DNA of 64,000 bases, from the NCBI GenBank assembly GCA_963693315.1, contig OY856187.1, positions 42,119,825-42,183,824 of the forward strand, in the 5' to 3' direction. Under the pieces are notes generated by a model. It ran no database searches. It saw nothing but the letters and a program-made list of their open reading frames with translations, and was not told where the DNA came from. Positions within the stretch are counted from its first letter, which is position 1; every line of letters begins with the position of its first letter. This stretch comes from Diogma glabrata (lineage: Eukaryota > Arthropoda > Insecta > Diptera > Cylindrotomidae). Of the stretch, positions 1-11,929 are shown piece after piece. A program made the translations under genes and the position numbers.

Positions 1-369
1 TAGTATATGTGTTATTATGGTTTTCCATATTATTCACTGTTTGTGTGCTTTTGTCACTTTTGAATTAAAATGCAATATTTAAAAATATACTTTTTACTGT
101 TTATTTTTGATTTTTTATTTTATTAATAAAACTATAATGTTCCTTATAGTAACAATTTGAATTTTATTTTTTATTTTATAGAATATCGATTTCGATTTAC
201 GCCATCCTCAGTTCTTAAATTATTATTACAATTTTTGCTTAAACTATTACTTATATACTATTTCAACTGCTATTTTTAATTATTATGTCATAAATTTTGT
301 TAATTTTAGTGTTGATTTTATCATTTAAAATGTTGCTATTGTTTTTATGTTTATATATTTCTATTTCTT
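1..369. other. AT-rich sequence, no gene seen
   Basis: Very AT-rich sequence with no convincing coding potential. It lies downstream, in the element's own orientation, of the Penelope-like fragment that starts at about 370 and may include its decayed 3' end. Confidence 0.5.
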
Positions 370-990
370 CCAATCTATCTAGATGTTGTCCTTTTCTTTT
401 TTATGTAATATGGTTAAATTTGTGTTGATATTGGTGTATTTGTGTTTTTCTGTTTTTAAATGTTGGGCATATCTGGATTTTGGATCGCTTATGTTAATTT
501 CATTGGTGTGCTCAATAAATCTTTTTGTGAAGGACCGCCCCGTCTGACTTATATAAAATTTACTGCAGTCGTCACAGGTAAGTTTATAAACACCTGCGTC
601 TAAGGTTTGGGTTTTTTTGGTTTTAGGTAATTTTCTATTTTATTTTTGTTTTTGTAAGCTGCAATATATCCATATTTTTTTAAAGTTTTTTGCATTATTT
701 TGAATGTTGTTTTATTGTATGTTACGCCTACGTATTTTTTACCTGCTAAGTTTTCTTCATTCTTCAATGTTGTTAGGGTTTGCAAATTTTTCTTGTTCTT
801 ATATTTTCTATTTAATGTATCAATTATTTCGTTTTTATATCCGTTTTTACTAGCTATGTATTTTATGATGTTTAATTCGTCTTGATAATTTTCTGCATTC
901 ATTGGTATATTGTAAGCGTTACATACAATAAAATGTTGTATACAATAATCACCAGATCTTCCAGTTGATTTCTATATCTTGTCACTTTTG
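370..990 (-). pseudogene. Penelope-like retroelement, 3' fragment with GIY-YIG endonuclease
   Basis: Penelope-like elements encode a reverse transcriptase followed by a GIY-YIG endonuclease. Read on the - strand, the segment begins with a linker containing IPMNAENYQDELNIIKYIA (about 925-860), a form typical of the region between the two domains. After a frameshift near 600 it continues with GVYKLTCDDC, then YISQTGRSFTKRFIEH, the GIY-YIG signature with its preceding Cys pair. The reverse transcriptase itself was not found upstream, at higher coordinates. The frameshift and the missing RT mean this is a dead 5'-truncated copy. The family call rests on these motifs; exact ends are not defined. 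Confidence 0.8.
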
Positions 991-1770
991 CATTAAAATA
1001 CCTACCCAATTGTTTGCTAACTGAGCAGTAAGTTAACTCCTTCTGCGTTTTCTTGTATACGGTTCCTGTATTTGAAATTGCTCCAATTAAATAAATGTTA
1101 GGACCTCTTTACTCTGGATGGTGCTTTACTGCTCTTTTTCCAACTCTTGCACGGCCTCTCGTTCGACGGCAAAACAAATTAAAATATTGTTGCGATTACA
1201 GAAAAATCCAGACGATTACAGTCACTTCCAGAAAAATCAAATCAACAAAACACAACAAGTAATTAATGAAATGAATAGTGTTGTTGTTGTATTCTTAGAA
1301 CTTGGGTCAACATAAAATTACTTTATGATTCATATCATCATAACGTAAAATAATCGAATATTCTAGTGTTTTCTCAAGGTTTCTAAAAATTAGTTTTATT
1401 TTAAACCTGCGACGGTAAAGTCAAAATTATAAAAGTGATTTTGTGAATAAAGTCTTAAGTGTTATTGAATAGAAATATTTTGTGTATTATTTTGAACGTT
1501 GTGTTACTGGAAATTTCTACAATAAGCCGTTGGAGTTTCTGAAGCTGTTGAATATTCGTGCTAGAAATATTGTTTTCCTACTGTTGTGGAACAATTGATG
1601 TGCTGAATACTTAATAAAACCTGGTGTGTTTGCTTATTAATCAGTGATGGAACTCAGAAGAAGATTTGGGAATTACGTTTTATCAAATTGTGAGTTAGGC
1701 CAATTTGAAGGAAAGTTGGAAAAACTTAACAATATGTTTCATGCATCCAACAACTTGTTTCCCTTGCTGT
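991..1770. other. Intergenic, no recognisable gene
   Basis: AT-rich sequence with only short ORFs that match nothing I recognise. A short ATG-initiated stretch at 1647-1690 is followed by GTGAGT, which resembles a donor site, but there is no further support for an exon. Confidence 0.4.
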
Positions 1771-1778
1771 TTGTACTG

Positions 1779-2862
1779 CACTGAGAAAAAAATGTATGTA
1801 AAATCAACGAAAATCTCTGTTGATTCAACATACATTTCAGTCGGTTTTGATCCTACAAATCGTTCGTTAAATTCAACAACTCATGTCTGTTGATTTAATT
1901 TTACCAACAACTTTCAAAGGACAGTAAGTAAATTTAACGAGCATTTTTGTTGATAATTACGAACAAAACACACAATCTGACTGTTAAAATAACGTACACG
2001 TTTGTTGAAGTATTTTATCAAATTTATTAGTATTTTATCAAATATATAGTAACAAACACCATTTAAATCGGTCCAATAATCTGAAAAATAAAACTAGCAA
2101 AAACAATAACACGAATTTTGTATGATACTCTTTAAGAATTTTATTTATTTTACAAAATAATAATGTTGGGTACACAAATAAATGTCAAATAAATATGTCA
2201 AATAAATAATTATAATTTAATTTGTTTCCATATAGCTTTGATTTGATGATGTTTTTCTTTAAGATGTTGATGGTCTAATCTGTGTGAGCTATGTGATTGC
2301 ATAAAACAACCATAGTCCAGTGATGTTGTGGAATTCTGATTTGAAATATATTATTACTAAATGTAAAAACTTTAACGTTTACGCAAATTTTTTTTAACAT
2401 TCTTTTTTTACAACTAAATTCATATTTAATTTTTTGTTATAATATTCTAATTAATTAAGTAATTGAAAACGTTAAACTTTCTTGAATATTGCATTTAGTT
2501 TATACATTACACAATAAATTACCTGACACATTTTATTTTAAAATTTGACCTAGTTTTTATTCCACACAACTTAATTTTTATACACTTTACTAACTTCATC
2601 ATTTTAACTAACAAATAATGAAAATGGTTACTACTCTGCATTCTGCAAATGGTTTCATTCTTTGTTTTCATATGTCTTATTCAACAACGAAAATCAACGT
2701 ACAGTTCGTAAATGTCGTTAAAAATATTTAACAAACATGTTTGTTGAAAATTAAAAATTAACAGATATGTCTGTTGAAACCGTCAAATTCAAACAACATG
2801 TCGTTTAAATAAATTTAATAGACAAATGTTCATTGAATTTTACCTACATATTTTTTTGAGTG
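1779..2862. mobile_element. Non-autonomous DNA element with terminal inverted repeats
   Basis: The left end starts CACTGAGAAAAAAATGTATG. The reverse complement of the right end starts CACTCAAAAAAATATGTAGG, and similarity continues inward through repeats of the type GTTGATTCAACA and TCTGTTGA on both sides. The interior of about 1.1 kb is AT-rich with no transposase ORF, so this is a MITE-like or deletion-derivative element. I could not find a convincing target duplication, so the superfamily is not assigned. Confidence 0.6.
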
Positions 2863-4285
2863 TGGATCAAGTATTGTACGAATTCAGCTCGTTTTGTTTT
2901 GTTCGCGTCAGAATTCATTGTAACAGGTTCAATGTGTAACCATTTTGTTGTGAACCGTCTACATTCTAAGTAATTGCCTACGGTTGACGCTGACAATAAT
3001 TTGTTGAAATTACTCATGACCTTTTCTTTTGATTGCTTTCATGTTATGGTACAGTCTTCTATCCACGAAACCATCAAATCAATTTGATGACCAGAAAGGG
3101 GAATTTTTGGCTTTTTACCACCGTTTGTCTTATATTTATTAAATAATCACCTCTGTTAGCACAATTTACTATTTACGGTCTTTTCCATTATAAAATTTTT
3201 AATTCTTTGGTAATTATAATAATTCGCCAACCCATGGCATTATCGCAAGTAAAATTTAACAAAAAGACAAAAAATTACATATACTTTAAGAACAAAAATA
3301 AAAAAAAAATTAAACTAAAGAGTGATTAAATAGTACATTAACCTAAAGCAACTGTACAAAATACAATGAGAACAAATTAAAATAATTTTGATAGTACGTA
3401 CTACTGGATTCCTTGTCATTGCAGATTGGCAAATTGCGCAAGTTCCATTTTTATGGGTTTATGCAGAAATTGGGTGTTGAACTGTTTAAAAGTCTAAAAT
3501 CTAAATTAATTGTTTTAAATTGTTATATATAGACATGAATTCAGATGTTTTAACTGAAACAATGCACGTGTTACTATATAATTTTTGGTCAGAAAATGTT
3601 AGTGATTTTTTGGGTGCCGTTTCTTATACGGAACACTATTAGTGAGAGTACGATGTGTTTTTGTATTAAAGTCGATTATCTCATAAACTATAAATCCTAT
3701 GAACCTGAAAATTAAGATGCGTATAAAACGAACCTGTCCCTGAAGGTGACGGTTGGGTTTGAATTTAGTATCCCTTAAACAAGTATTTTAGAATTTTTCT
3801 CTACACAGGCTTTTGAACAAAATTAAATAATAGCGTTTTTTCATGTTTTCTTTCCACACATAGTTCCGAACCTATTTAATAAGAAAACTCACAATAGATT
3901 AGAACAATGCAATTATACAATATAGAAAAAGTGGTGACTTTTGAACGAAAAATATAGCGAGGTATAAAATTCTCATAATCGTCTTTATTAACTGTGGTTG
4001 GTATGAGAAGGGGGAGAAACGTGTGAAAGCATGTGAGATATCATATGAAAGAACACTTAGTTTAAGAAACTTTATTTTTTTTTTAGAATTTTTCAGTGCA
4101 TAGTTTTTGAATTCTTGTCAAAAAAGTTGGCCCTCCCCCATTGGGTTTCGAGCCCTAATTGACAGAAACATTTGAAAAAATTCGCATAGAAATCAAGTTT
4201 GAAAAACTTGGAATGAAAGCGAAGTGTCACATAATTATTTTTAAGCACAGATACTCAAAAAGTTAAATGCCAGCTGCATGCCACG
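2863..4285. other. Intergenic AT-rich sequence
   Basis: No gene or clear repeat boundary seen. Scattered A/T homopolymers only. Confidence 0.4.
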
Positions 4286-4830
4286 ATGGGTACTATAAGC
4301 TGTACTATCAGGTCCACTCCATTAACTTGGCTCCCTTTGTTAGGCAATATCGCTCTACCTGCACTCAGATGCTCGCACGCGCTCATGCGAGAGCATAAAA
4401 AGGTAACTAACAACATCGTGTTACTCTTACATGAATATTACGGTGATCATCCTATTTGTCGACTGAAGTCAAGAATGCAATCCCACAATACTGCCAGCAA
4501 CAGGCAACTAATTTTAATATTTTGGATGCCTGGGACTCTTCTTGCAGTCATTACAACACACCTGGCCTTTCTATTTCAAACCCGACTTCTACTGAACCCG
4601 CTTTCGATCTGGACTACACTAAACCTAATAAGAACAAATCATGGATGTTGTGCTGACTCTTTTTACAAGTGGGGCATTTCAGAGTCCCCTCAATGTGACT
4701 GCGTAGCTCTACAACAAACCATAAAACAAATTACAACTGTGGGTCCAATTCGACGATACAATGGTGACATCTCAGACATCCATTTGGCATCGTCCGATGT
4801 AGTAGCATAGATAGACTCACTCGATGTAAA
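4286..4830 (+). pseudogene. Non-LTR retrotransposon (LINE) 3' pol fragment
   Basis: The + strand encodes the C-terminal region of a non-LTR reverse transcriptase. The best segment, at about 4600-4815, contains LNLIRTNHGCCADSFYKWG, then SPQCDCVALQQTIKQ and PIRRYNGDISDIH. These match the common C-terminal layout with a Cys-x-Cys zinc-knuckle-like stretch. The His and Cys that normally complete the knuckle appear replaced by Gln and Gly. The upstream part (about 4456-4620, EPAFDLDY) is in a different frame, so there is at least one frameshift. There is no RT core, consistent with a 5'-truncated, dead copy. The clade is not assigned. Confidence 0.75.
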
Positions 4831-6046
4831 CATATAATGCTCAAATGTACTGTGTTGTTCAAATATTTTACTTTTTCACTTTTTACTAGAAGACGCACAA
4901 TCAAATCGATTATAAGCTCATTTAATGTGTATTCATGTTTTGTTTTAGGTAGATTTCATAGAAAAATCAATCTATTTTAAGATTTATTGGTTTGAAATTG
5001 TTGTGTTTATGTGTCACGAGAAAAGACCATACGCTAAATAAATAAAATGATACTAACAATTACCGCAGTTTCCAAAAAATCAGAAATGGTTGGGTTCAGA
5101 TCCTCGGCGTCGTTATTTGATTTTCCATCTATGGTATGATCTGTTGTGATCGTGAAGTAAAGATTTTCGTTGTACAGACAAAATCTTTGTACGCTTAAAA
5201 GCGTCTAAAGCTCAGTCGAACACGCATTTTGATGTGCCTGTTTTCCCGTGCACCGTTCACTCCACCGATTCTTTGAGTGCTGACGTCGCATTTAATGTAA
5301 AAACGACGATCTATTTAGAGCAAGTTTTGCTGTATCTTCTTTTAATATCTTGCATTTAAATTATATTATTCTAAAAAATGTTTATATAAAAAAGGAAATT
5401 TTGGCTTGTAGCTTCCATCCGCTGTTATTTGTGTTCTTCTATTTTCAGTACTTCATATTTTGTAATATCTACCTCAATTAACTTCTACTTCTAAAAACAT
5501 TTACAACCCACCATCCTTTTCGTTCCTTTTATCCAAGATATAAGGGACTAAGTAAATCACTCTGTTTTTTTCTTAGTTCTTATAATTTAGTCTTTAACGT
5601 TTTTTATGCTCTTGTGTTTAATGCATATTTAACAATTCAGCTTCTTATCCAAATCATAACAAAAACATACAAAAGGAGTATGTAAATCTATGGAAAAAAA
5701 CAATAAAACAAGAAAACAATGAACATATGTTCAAATCGTTATTCCGTTGATATTAAGAAAAAAGGGAAAAACATTACTTTGAATAGAAAGAAAGAAAATG
5801 AAACTCAGTTTTTACAATGATGCGTCATCTTAAATTTTATATATGTACTCCAAAAAAATTTATTAAGGGATGTTTTGATATTTACGATGACGCATAGTTA
5901 CTTGTATTCAAATAAGATAAATAATTTTCCATTTCGAAAACAACAATACGTTTAAAATATTACTTGAGTCACTCAATAAAGCAAATTTATACAAGAAAAC
6001 ATATCCACACTTTCATCTTAAATTATTTTCAAAATTGTAATAATAA
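4831..6046. other. Intergenic AT-rich sequence
   Basis: No coding or structured element recognised. Confidence 0.4.
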
Positions 6047-6139
6047 TACATTATGATGCTAGGACGTAAAGCTAAAGATTTTGGACGGATGTGGAGTTTG
6101 CAAATCGATTTGCACCCACATTAAGTCCAAAATAGCTTA

Positions 6140-6147
6140 CGTCCGTG
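6140..6147. other. 8-bp target-site duplication, left
   Basis: CGTCCGTG immediately precedes the hAT terminus CAGAGCC and is repeated exactly at 9214-9221. Copy B of the repeat has this word once, which supports the reading as a duplicated target. Confidence 0.85.
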
Positions 6148-6540
6148 CAGAGCCATCTTAAACCTTTCGTAGGCCCTAGGCACATTACAATATATATTAT
6201 GAAAAAGAAATTAGTACACCAGAATTATTTTCTGAACAGTACAATTTGGATTTGGATTTTCAACATTGCAATTTGAATTTTCAATTGTCTTGGAATAGTT
6301 GATAGGCGCATAGCACCGTTAAATATAAGTTTGTATAATTTGTGTTATTTTATGAATATGGGCATTTTTTTAGAAACCGAACACCTTTTTGACCAAAGCC
6401 TTTTTGGCTGAAATTTGTTTGTGGGTTTTATATTGAAAAAAAGATATACGTGTTCCAGAATGTTTTTTATTTTTTGGAAATCAGAGCTTTTTTAAATTTC
6501 GAGAGTTTCGTAATTTTTTGCTTGAAGACTTTATACCACC

Positions 6541-6977
6541 GATAGTTTAATAGAATAATAGTTTTTTGCTATTAAACTATCGATACATGGGCGTTTATAC
6601 CACAAAATAGTATTATTCTATCTGTGGTATAAACGCTCAGAATAATATTGACAGATAGAATACGGCTAACGTATTTCAAATTTGAACATAAAATCTTATC
6701 AATCGAAAAGTATTTCAACAAAAAATTATAAACTATATTAATTTAAAATTAAAACTAAATTTTGAGTGATTTTGATGTTGCACATTTTTACAATCGCATG
6801 AAATTGTCTTTTACATTTAACGTTTTGACCGTTACATTTTTTTTTAATATACTATTATACTATCGATCAAATGCAAAATATCAAATAACTATCTTTCAAA
6901 GTAAAAAGGTATTATTCTATCCGTTTACACCATAATAGTTTAATAGCTATTTGCTATTATACTACCATGGTGTAAAC
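6541..6977. repeat. Cluster of three AT-rich hairpins inside the hAT element
   Basis: Hairpin 1 is at 6541-6581 (GATAGTTTAATAG with inverse). Hairpin 2 is at 6591-6636 (GCGTTTATACCACA with inverse TGTGGTATAAACGC). Hairpin 3 is at 6923-6977 (GTTTACACCAT with inverse). All share TATTATTCTAT or TATTATACTA words, so they look like related foldback units. Confidence 0.7.
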
Positions 6978-7315
6978 TTTGTGTTATTTTCAAAAATTAA
7001 TGACTTTAGTTCTATTAAGATAGAAACTTCTATTTTAATTTATTTTAAACTAAAAGGATGCAATTTAAAAAAAAAATAAAATCAATAAAAATTATTATCA
7101 AATTCTTAGTGTTATAAACAAATAAATTGTTAAAATCGATTTTTAGTCATTTTAATGTCACTAATTTTAGTCACGTAATGAGTTTTTTTTAGTATGACCA
7201 TCGTATTCTAAGTTTAATTTTCTACAAAAATCGTATTTTTTATTAATGGAAAAATTATTTTTACTGTTAGAAATAAATTTATCTATCGAGGGCGGGACGA
7301 CGAGAAATTCCATAA

Positions 7316-7720
7316 ATGGGTCATTCTTTTACATACTGAACAGATTAGGACATAATCTGACCAACACATTGTTGATTTAGCTTTTTACGGGTTCTATATC
7401 GAAAAAAAAAATATACGTGTTCCAGGATTTTTTTTTGGAATTTAGAGCGGTTTAAGATTTCGAGAATTTCGTGATTTTTGGCTTAAAGACTTATTTTCAA
7501 AAAAGCATCTTTTAACTTTAAAATAAAACATAACAGAAATTTCTATCTTTAATAGAACCGATGTTATTAATTTTTGCAAATAAGTCTACAAGCCAAAAAT
7601 CGCGAAATTCTCGAAATTTAAAACCGCTCGAGATTTAAAACCCCTAAAAAATTTCAGCCAAATCAAAAATGTGTCGGTCAGATTTTGTCCAAATCTGTTC
7701 GATTTGTAAAAGAATGCCCC
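7316..7720. repeat. Large imperfect foldback, with a related half-copy at 6350-6535
   Basis: The left arm begins GGGTCATTCTTTTACATA and includes GAACAGATTAGGACA and GATTTCGAGAATTTCGTG. The right arm is its inverse, ending TTTACAAATC as read on the - strand. The centre is near 7520. A diverged direct copy of the left-arm interior (CATATACGTGTTCCAG type, TTTCGAGAGTTTCG) lies at about 6420-6520, and part of the inner arm recurs at 6990-7060. Confidence 0.7.
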
Positions 7721-8007
7721 GCATGTGAATGTGCATTATTCAAACAGATCTCAGCGTCCAAATTTTCAAACTTACATCACTCAAGGTTTAATTTTCTAAT
7801 TTGTATTTATGTCGAATTCTTTTTGCCAAAAAAATTGCTCCGATACACCCCTTTTTGCTCTCAGATCAATTTTTTTGTGACATGACATGTTCTATTTGGC
7901 CAAAAAACTGATATTTTTTTGCCTTAAAACATATTTTTGAATCTAGATTTTCAGCTAGAGCAAAGCATAAAATACAATAAATAACACAGTTGCTATTTAT
8001 GTATTAA

Positions 8008-8107
8008 GGGCGTAAAGTATGTCTTTTTCGCTTGAGAGTGAAATTGTTACTCGAGCCGTTAGCCGAGAGCAACTATCACTCGAAAGCAAAAAAGATACTT
8101 TATACCC
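8008..8107. repeat. Palindrome with GC-rich centre
   Basis: The arms GGGCGTAAAGTAT and ATACTTTATACCC enclose further paired words (TCTTTTTCGCTTGAGAGTG / CACTCGAAAGCAAAAAAGA). The centre is CGAGCCGTTAGCCGAG, in a stretch otherwise over 70 percent AT. It lies inside the hAT element. Confidence 0.75.
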
Positions 8108-9717
8108 GAACTGCATAAAAGATTTTTTGTACAAGTAAGATTCTGTATTATTTGCATAAATAGAAATACATATATTTACACAAAATAGTACAATATTTTT
8201 TGAGAAAATTGTTTAATCCAAGTAGTTTTGCTTTTCATATTTATTTTCTAAATTTCTATAGCAACTAATTTTTTTTTAAATTCTATGTTAATTTATATAA
8301 AACATTTTGTTTTTCAGTTGTATTTGAGTTATCGTATAGATATGTATATTATTGTGTTTTGTAAAATGTATTTGGAATAATCGTTTAATTCAAATAGTTT
8401 GTTTTCGTTATTTTTTTTCTAAATTTCTTCCAAATTATTTAATTTTAATTATATATATAAAATTACAAATCAACAAATAAATGCCTAGATTAAACAATTT
8501 TCTCAAAGTAAAATTTATACAAAGTAAATATATACGTATGTTTTTTTTGGAAATAGCCACTATGTATTTTGTTCTTTTGAGTTCGTTTGATGTTGTCAAA
8601 AATATTTACGCTTTAGGGCGAAAAATAGTAATAGTAATAGTTTTGGCATTGGTATTTCAATTTTAGGCATTGTTATTTCAATAGGAAAAAAAGGCCTGCC
8701 TTACGCACAATTTTTGAATCGTAAAAGTGCATTTTACGGTTTACTCGTACAAAAATACATGTATATACAGTGAAACTTCCATAATTCGAACCACCAAAAG
8801 CCAATTCAATCAATTTATCAATGTATCAATTTTAGTTCGATTTAGGGAAATTTCGAAATATAGAAACAATTTATAAAGAAATTCAAAATTTTAATTCGAA
8901 ATATTAATACGATTTATAGAGAAATTCGAATAATAGAAGTTCGATTTATGGAAGTTTGACTGTATCTCTCAAAATTAGTAAACAAACAAAACGCCATTTA
9001 CTTATTATGATTTTTAAAGAGAAATAGTTATTGTTTAAATAAAAGTTTTTTAAATCGTGTTTTAAATTAAAAATTAATAACAATATTGAAATAAAATTAT
9101 TTTATTTTCTTTGTATACATATGTACATATTTTATTTTTTCTTCGTAGGTCCCCTTAAAGTTCGTAGGCCCTAGGCACAGTGTCTATGGTGCCTATTTGA
9201 TGAGACGGCTTTGCGTCCGTGCATCATATATACAATTTTTTTTCGCCGTAAGCAAAATATTTAAAAAAAATTTGTTTATTCTAATTTAAAGTTATAAATT
9301 TGCATGAATTTTAAAATAAAAATATGTGGAACAAGTAACCTTTGACAAACTATTTGTTATTTTTTTCAAATTATTGTATAACCATGACAACAAATGATAA
9401 CAACTATTTGAATTGGATAATGAAACTTTGAATTTAAGGGTTGCTTTGATAAAAAATTCTATTTTTCATAGAATTTAAAAAAATACAAATGCCTTTTACT
9501 TTTTTGGACGTAACTATGACAACAAAATAAATAGTTAAAAAGTGACATTTTAAGGCCGCAAATCACAGTAATAAAGTAACACTTTAATATGTGGGCGAAT
9601 AAAAAAGTTTTTGCATCTTTTACGTTAAATTAAAAACAACATATTCAGTATATATATACTATATACGAAGAAAAACAGTTAAAAAGTAGTTTTTCCTTAA
9701 AGTTATTTCTCGGATCT

Positions 9718-10239
9718 GGGGCCCTATTCCCGAACACAAATTATTCAATCGACAATATTGTCAATTTCACCAAAATGCTTAACAACTTTGTATAAAAATG
9801 GTATTATGTAACTCTTATTTGTGTATCCTTAGATATAAACCAATTATAACAAATTATAACAGATTTTTGGTACTAGATTCGTACTTTTGACAACTAACTT
9901 TTTTAATCTTAAAACATGTAAAATAAAATAAAAATACATTTAATAAATAAATATGTTTTAGTGATATTTATAAAAAAATATGATTATTTAATATTATTAA
10001 AGACTTAATTTTGCGTTATAAATTAATTTTTACGCCAATCGTTGAAATTTGTATAAAAAAGTCAACACACAAAACATAAAGCAAAATTGTGATTTTGACA
10101 GTAACTGATTGTTCTTGTCAGATTCACAATATTGTGTTGAATTTTCACCAAATACATTGGTGTTACATAATACGAAACTCACAATATTGTGTGAATTTAT
10201 AATATTGTGATGACATTTATGTGTTCGGGAATGGGGCCC
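9718..10239. mobile_element. MITE-like element with 19-bp terminal inverted repeats
   Basis: The left end is GGGCCCTATTCCCGAACAC. The right end, inverted, is GGGCCCCATTCCCGAACAC. Subterminal inverted copies of the ACAATATTGT type follow on both sides. There is no ORF. A target duplication is not evident, so the superfamily is open. Confidence 0.75.
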
Positions 10240-10508
10240 TTGATACCAACTTTCCCCTCTAATAGCCCAACTATCTACTTGTAATGTCTATTTTATCAAA
10301 CATATCTAACAACCAGATTAAAAAACAATTGATAATTGAAAATGATAAACAATTTTCCCATTCCATTAAATGGGAAATTTCTCTCTAATATCTAATTTTA
10401 TTGATATTTATGCTAATCTGAAGAAAAGAAAAGATTGATTTGAAATTTTAAAAGATTATGTATTCTGTTTTATTCTAGAATAGAATTTAATAGTACATTA
10501 TAGAACAA

Positions 10509-10607
10509 GGTTGAGAAGTAAGCTATTATTGACCGAGAACTTTTAGATCCTGAGGCGCGTAGCGCCGAGGGATATAATGTTCGAGGTCTATATTAGTCTT
10601 CTCAACC
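10509..10607. repeat. Palindrome with GC-rich centre
   Basis: The arms GGTTGAGAAG / CTTCTCAACC pair with inner words (TAATAGCTTA-like and GACCGAGAAC / GTTCGAGGTC). The centre is GAGGCGCGTAGCGCCGAG. A second GACCTAG-containing repeat lies shortly downstream at about 10837-10880. Confidence 0.75.
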
Positions 10608-11929
10608 GAGGTATATATAGAATTTTTTTTACTACTAACACTAATTATCATATTTGCTTTGATTAGATTTTGATATTAGTCATTTTCCATATCATTTTTT
10701 AAATATCTTAAAATATCAAGTAGCCTGGAAGTTTAGTTTCATACAAATAAAACGAAATAAAGGAATGTAATTATTATTTGTTTGTGTTTTTTGTTAATTT
10801 CAATTAAAAATAAAGGAAAATTTGTCATTATTAACCTAGGTAATGTTTTGTTATTATTATTGACCTAGCTTGAGAAAAAATACTTCTCATTGGGGCATTC
10901 GAGTAAATAATGACGATTTGTCAAGTTAGTAGTTAAAAAAAACAATTTTAACAAAAATATTTTCTTCCGTTTTAAATTCTGAGAAAAGAAATGTTTTAGA
11001 CATTTTCTTGTTGAGAAAATAATTTGTTTGTTTATTAAACATGACCGAAATCCTTCCGATCTCCTATTTTTATTATTTGAATAGTATAATCAAAGCTATT
11101 TTGCATTTTAATATGTTTTAGTCAAATCAATTTTATGGTAAATTAAAATAAATTCGAAGAAAAGCTATTCAACCGCTACGTCGATGTTGCTAAGATTATG
11201 TTATGATATGCTCGTCTAGACATTTGAAATTGAATTTTCAATAGATCTTTTTTATGTTTTATTCATGGAAAATTCATTCAGTGTAAAAAAAACAAAAAAT
11301 TTAAGCATTGTAATGATGATGATGGTCTGGTCATCATAAAAGACACTACAATGGCAATAATCTTATGTTAGCCAATACAAACCTTTCATATATAAAGTTA
11401 AAGTGTTTGAGATTTTTAATAAACCAAGTGTACTGGTTGTAGGGAGAAGAGGGAACATTTTATAGACAGGGTTTTGCGTAATATCTTAAAGCTTACAGGT
11501 TGTCATTTTTTATAACCTGTCGATCAACTTATATTGTCTAGATTAAACTAAACTGAAAACCGTACAACTTTGATGTTGCAACCTATAAAACATGGTTACT
11601 TAAGTTAACAAGAATATTTTCATTAATTGTTTGATATAAGTTCATTTAATAAGTGACGCCCAACTTTTATTTATTTTATTGAATAAAATATATAACAATG
11701 TGTATCACAAAACAGAGGTAACTTTATAAGCCTAGGTCCTAAAACAATATGTGTTCTGAGGTGCTGGTGGACGCTTTTTTTTAAATGGCTGTGGATTGAA
11801 GTCTCTGGTATTGCCTTCAATCGCAGTTTAGACTATCATTATCCTGTCTCTAATTTATTTTTCAGCAAACCAAGATGGTCCATGGAATCTCAGTGGATGA
11901 TCAATTAATTCTCTAGCAATGATGCCATA
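10608..11929. other. Intergenic AT-rich sequence
   Basis: No gene recognised. The last few hundred bases may be the decayed 3' part of the adjoining BEL/Pao element, but I could not place an LTR. Confidence 0.4.

Larger units (their letters stand above)
6148..9213. mobile_element. hAT-superfamily DNA transposon, decayed or non-autonomous (3.07 kb)
   Basis: The ends are CAGAGCCATCTTA and, inverted, CAAAGCCGTCTCA. Both are followed inward by GTAGGCCCTAGGCAC or its inverse (6169-6183 and 9163-9177). An identical 8-bp target duplication CGTCCGTG flanks it. These are hAT properties; the CAGRGCC start resembles hAT elements with ZMYM1-like transposases, a comparison from family knowledge. No transposase reading frame survives. 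The interior holds several palindromes (6541-6977, 7316-7720, 8008-8107), which suggests later nested insertions or foldback modules. Insertion into the repeat copy is certain because copy B at 27.4 kb is uninterrupted. Confidence 0.88.
6047..9606. repeat. Palindromic repeat family, copy A (split by a hAT insertion)
   Basis: 6047-6147 plus 9222-9606 form one repeat copy interrupted by the hAT element at 6148-9213 and its duplicated target (9214-9221). The first 100 bp are an imperfect palindrome centred on CAAATCGATTTG, with arms reading GGACGTAAAGCTAAAGATTT and the inverse. The remainder contains CCGTAAGC, a CTATGACAACAAA-type word and an end at GGGCGAATAAAA. Copy B, uninterrupted, is at 27422-27923 and is nearly identical. 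Confidence 0.85.

Noticed and set aside
4286..4810. 174-codon ORF as a host gene
   Set aside because: Its second half is a LINE C-terminus and its first half is out of frame with the element.
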